Both the position numbers and the translations under genes were made by a program. A DNA stretch of 64,000 bases from the NCBI RefSeq assembly GCF_900101785.1, contig NZ_LT629688.1, forward strand, positions 3,844,001 to 3,908,000, read 5' to 3'. A model generated the notes under the pieces. That model saw only the letters and a list, made by a program, of their open reading frames with translations. It was not told where the DNA came from and made no database searches. Position 1 is the stretch's first letter, and each line of letters starts with the position of its first letter. The stretch is from Auraticoccus monumenti (lineage in GTDB: Bacteria > Actinomycetota > Actinomycetes > Propionibacteriales > Propionibacteriaceae). Shown piece by piece: positions 61,925-64,000 of this stretch.

Positions 61925-62451
61925 GACCGCCCCTCCTCGACCGGCACCTCGCCGGCCAGGGTGGCGTGGCCGAACAGCGAGATCCAGCCGATCAGCACCG
62001 CGGCGGCGGTGACGCAGACGTCGGCCACGTTGAAGATGGCGGGGAAGTAGGGCAGGACCAGGAAGTCGACGACGTGCCCGTGCAGCACGGCCGGGGGCCG
62101 CACCAGCCGGTCGGTCAGGTTGCCGCAGACCCCGGCGCAGAGCAGGCCCAGGGCCAGCGCCCAGCCCCGGTGCCGCACCCGCGGGGCCAGCACCACCAGC
62201 ACGCCCACCAGCACCACCAGGGAGAGCAGGCTGAACACGATGGTCAGGTCCTGGCCCATCCCGAAGGCGGCGCCGGAGTTGAAGATCAGCCGCAGCGTCA
62301 GCAGCCCACCCAGCAGCCGGACCGGCTCGTCGGGCTGCAGCCGGGCGAGCACCAGCTGCTTGGTGAGCTGGTCGGCGGCGAAGCCGACGACCAGAACGAC
62401 CCCGAGCAGCAGCCGGGCCGTCCGAGCGCTGACCCGGCCGCGTGCCGGCAC
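61921..62451 (-). CDS. lspA: Lipoprotein signal peptidase
   Basis: An aspartic membrane protease cutting signal peptides of diacylated prolipoproteins (here it would process LivK and the Rieske lipoprotein). The 176 residues have four helices, [12 protein letters not shown], and the two catalytic aspartates in GNLTDRL and [11 protein letters not shown] 62451 is the only standard start in range but has a poor ribosome-binding site. A CTG at 62494-62496 overlaps the upstream stop (CTGA) and has GAGGAG at ideal distance; it would add 15 residues. Confidence 0.9.
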   Translation of the reverse strand: MPARGRVSARTARLLLGVVLVVGFAADQLTKQLVLARLQPDEPVRLLGGLLTLRLIFNSGAAFGMGQDLTIVFSLLSLVVLVGVLVVLAPRVRHRGWALALGLLCAGVCGNLTDRLVRPPAVLHGHVVDFLVLPYFPAIFNVADVCVTAAAVLIGWISLFGHATLAGEVPVEEGRS

Positions 62452-62492
62452 CGGTGCCGCCGAGGGCTCGACGTCCCCCGCCGGGGTGGAGG

Positions 62493-62951
62493 TCAGCGCC
62501 GCTCCTCGCGCTGCTTGCAGGTGACGCACAGGTTGGCCCGCGGGAACACCTGCAGACGCCCCTTGCCGATGGCCTGGCCGCAGTTCTCGCAGGCCCCGTA
62601 GTGCCCGGTGCGGATGGCGCGCAGGGCCGACTGGCTCTGCTCGAGCATCTCCCGGGCGCTGTGCACCAGGGACATCTCCTGGTCGCGCTCGAAGTTGTTG
62701 GAGCCGACGTCGGCCGGGTCCCGGCCCGCCCCGTCGGTGCCGTCGCGGAGGTCGGCCAGCTCGTGCTCGGCCACCGCGATGGCGGTCTGCTGCTTGGTGA
62801 TGTCGGCGAACAGCTCGTCGATCACCTCGTCGACGTCGGCGCGGGTCCACGCCTCCTCGCCCTCACGGAAGGGAAGGGCGTCCGGGTCGACGGTCTCGCG
62901 CCACGACGTGTCCTCGGGTGCGGCGCCCGCACCCTGCTTGGCAGAGCTCAC
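62493..62951 (-). CDS. DksA/TraR-family zinc-finger protein
   Basis: A 152-residue protein. A helical N-terminal region is followed by the family's C4 zinc finger, [17 protein letters not shown] then [11 protein letters not shown]. DksA/TraR proteins act in the RNA polymerase secondary channel; in actinobacteria such short forms are poorly characterised. GTG 62951 has AGGAGG five bases upstream. It is upstream of and probably co-transcribed with lspA-rluD. Confidence 0.88.
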   Translation of the reverse strand: MSSAKQGAGAAPEDTSWRETVDPDALPFREGEEAWTRADVDEVIDELFADITKQQTAIAVAEHELADLRDGTDGAGRDPADVGSNNFERDQEMSLVHSAREMLEQSQSALRAIRTGHYGACENCGQAIGKGRLQVFPRANLCVTCKQREERR

Positions 62952-63005
62952 TGCCGCCTCCTGAAGTGGGTCCCCGACCCCTCGAGGTGACGAGAGGTCC
63001 GGCTG

Positions 63006-63011
63006 AGAGTA
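63006..63011 (-). promoter_or_regulatory. Possible -10 box of the DksA-lspA-rluD unit
   Basis: TACTCT on the minus strand, 55 bases before the GTG. Confidence 0.35.
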
Positions 63012-63107
63012 CACGACAGCCGCAACCCAGAGGTCGGAGCGGGAGAACGGTCCCCCGGCGGTGGAGGTGCCCGCCCCTGGGGCCTGGCTGCCGGTGGGCA
63101 CGGAGCA

Positions 63108-63139
63108 GCCCAGGGCCCCACCGGAGTGGGGCCCTGGGC
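63108..63139 (-). terminator. Terminator of divIVA
   Basis: A 14-base-pair perfect stem (GCCCAGGGCCCCAC) and a CGGA loop, 42 bases after the divIVA stop. Confidence 0.82.
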
Positions 63140-63181
63140 CCCGTGGTCGTGCGGGGGTGCCGGGCCGGTGGCCCGGCGGCG

Positions 63182-64000
63182 TCAGCCGTTGTCGCGGATC
63201 AGCGCGTCCAGCCGCGGGGTGCTGGACTGGTCGTGGCCGCGGCGGCCGGCCGGGGTCTGCTCGTCGCCCTCGTCCTCCAGCAGCGCCGGGGTGCTGGCCG
63301 GGCGGCTGCTGCCGTTCTTGAGGGCGCTGAGCTGCTCCTCCAGCTGGGTGGTGAAGGAACGGCGGTACTCGGCCTCGAAGTCGGCCAGCTCGCGGACCGC
63401 GGCCTGCAGGCCGTCGCGCTGCTGCTCCAGCTGGGTGAACAGCGTGCTGCGGCGCTCCTCGACCTGGCGGTCGACCTCGCTCGCCTTCGCGGCGGCCTCG
63501 TTGCGGAGGCGCTCGGCGTTGACGCGGGCCTCGGACTCGACGCGCTCGGCCTTGGTGCGGGCGTCGGTGGTGATCTCGTGGGCCTCGCGGCGGGCGCTCT
63601 CCACGGTCTCCTTGGCCCCGGCCGCAGCCTCGGCCATCCAGCGCTCGGCGTCCTCGGCGGCGTTCTGGACGATCTTGGCCGCCCACGGGCTGGCGTCGGC
63701 CGGCGTGCGCACCACGACCTGCTGGGGCCCGGTGCCGACGGTGACGCTGGTGCCGTCCTCGTCCTCGTCCTCGGCGGGGGCGGCGGCCTCAGGGGCCGGG
63801 GCCGCGGCGGCGGGGGCCTGCTGCTTGGCCGGGGGCTGCTGCCGGACGGTGTCGTCGGCCCCGTCCTCGTCGGAGAGGGGGGCGTCGCCCTGGGAGGACT
63901 TCAGCGCCTCGATCTGGCGCTTGAGCATCTGGTTCTCCTCCACGAGCTGCGCGAAGGACGCCTCGACGCGGTCGACGAAGAGATCGACGTCGGTCACCTC
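63182..64000 (-). CDS. divIVA: DivIVA/Wag31-type polar growth protein (5' end outside window)
   Basis: A coiled-coil polar scaffold. The visible 272 codons start within the conserved N-terminal domain (VDLFVDRVEASFAQLVEENQ split across ~4-23), which corresponds to a family position some 25 residues into the protein, so the start lies beyond base 64000; the GTG at 63997 is unlikely to be the start. A Pro/Ala/Glu linker (about 50-90) precedes a long coiled coil (110-245) rich in Ala, Glu and Arg. Such linkers are typical of actinobacterial Wag31. Confidence 0.9.
   Translation of the reverse strand, partial: EVTDVDLFVDRVEASFAQLVEENQMLKRQIEALKSSQGDAPLSDEDGADDTVRQQPPAKQQAPAAAAPAPEAAAPAEDEDEDGTSVTVGTGPQQVVVRTPADASPWAAKIVQNAAEDAERWMAEAAAGAKETVESARREAHEITTDARTKAERVESEARVNAERLRNEAAAKASEVDRQVEERRSTLFTQLEQQRDGLQAAVRELADFEAEYRRSFTTQLEEQLSALKNGSSRPASTPALLEDEGDEQTPAGRRGHDQSSTPRLDALIRDNG

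Overview
This window is very GC-rich, densely packed chromosomal DNA from an actinobacterium, probably of the Propionibacteriales (genus not resolvable by eye). The evidence is RbpA, WhiA, a Wag31-type DivIVA, OpcA next to Zwf, an ANTAR response regulator, frequent GTG/TTG starts, 4-base ATGA/GTGA overlaps and many apparently leaderless genes. No phage, IS, CRISPR or rRNA was seen. There is one tRNA, Leu(CAA).

Layout, left to right. (1) 1-3.1 kb: the end of a RibD_C/DUF6221 fusion protein, a two-gene ABC exporter and heme A synthase ctaA. (2) 3.5-7.1 kb: a DUF222-HNH protein, then an alpha/beta hydrolase and ctaB on the minus strand. (3) 7.4-14.2 kb: the pentose-phosphate operon tkt-tal-zwf-opcA-pgl. 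(4) 14.3-21.3 kb, minus strand: rbpA, then gap-pgk-tpiA-secG and rapZ-yvcK-whiA. (5) 21.5-31.7 kb: an assimilatory nitrate cluster, narK-nasA-FAD reductase-nirB-nirD-cobA-nnaR. It lies between rapZ and uvrC, which are neighbours in Mycobacterium. (6) 31.7-44.4 kb: uvrC, a GH95 fucosidase, a Rieske lipoprotein, uvrA, a metallo-beta-lactamase-fold hydrolase, terC with a Mn-type riboswitch, and uvrB. (7) 44.5-52.6 kb: a repeat-rich membrane protein, a PrsW-like protein, coaE, rpsA, polA and a thioesterase. (8) 52.6-58.2 kb: a branched-chain amino acid ABC transporter, livKHMGF. (9) 58.5-64 kb: pdtaR, tRNA-Leu, pyk, rluD, lspA, a DksA/TraR protein and the 3' part of divIVA.

The most interesting signal is regulatory. 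uvrA, uvrB, uvrC, polA and the DUF222-HNH gene share one promoter architecture: [C/G]TGTC[A/G]G.., 8 bases, a TANNNT -10 box, then 6-7 bases to the start codon. This matches the known mycobacterial RecA-independent DNA-damage promoter (PafBC type, TTGTCRGTG-N8-TANNNT) and implies leaderless repair mRNAs. It moves the uvrA start inward to a GTG, because the apparent ATG sits on the -10 box. The same motif, at 8 of 9 positions, stands in front of the pentose-phosphate operon, which suggests that NADPH and ribose supply may be tied to DNA damage.

Other regulatory layers: DasR-like (dre) GntR operators upstream of gap and pyk; GlnR-like box arrays before narK and nirB alongside an in-cluster NnaR (HemD-like plus winged helix); a yybP-ykoY Mn riboswitch before terC; and a hairpin between livK and livH likely to raise binding-protein levels. 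Lysine/alanine-rich histone-H1-like tails occur on both OpcA and UvrA.
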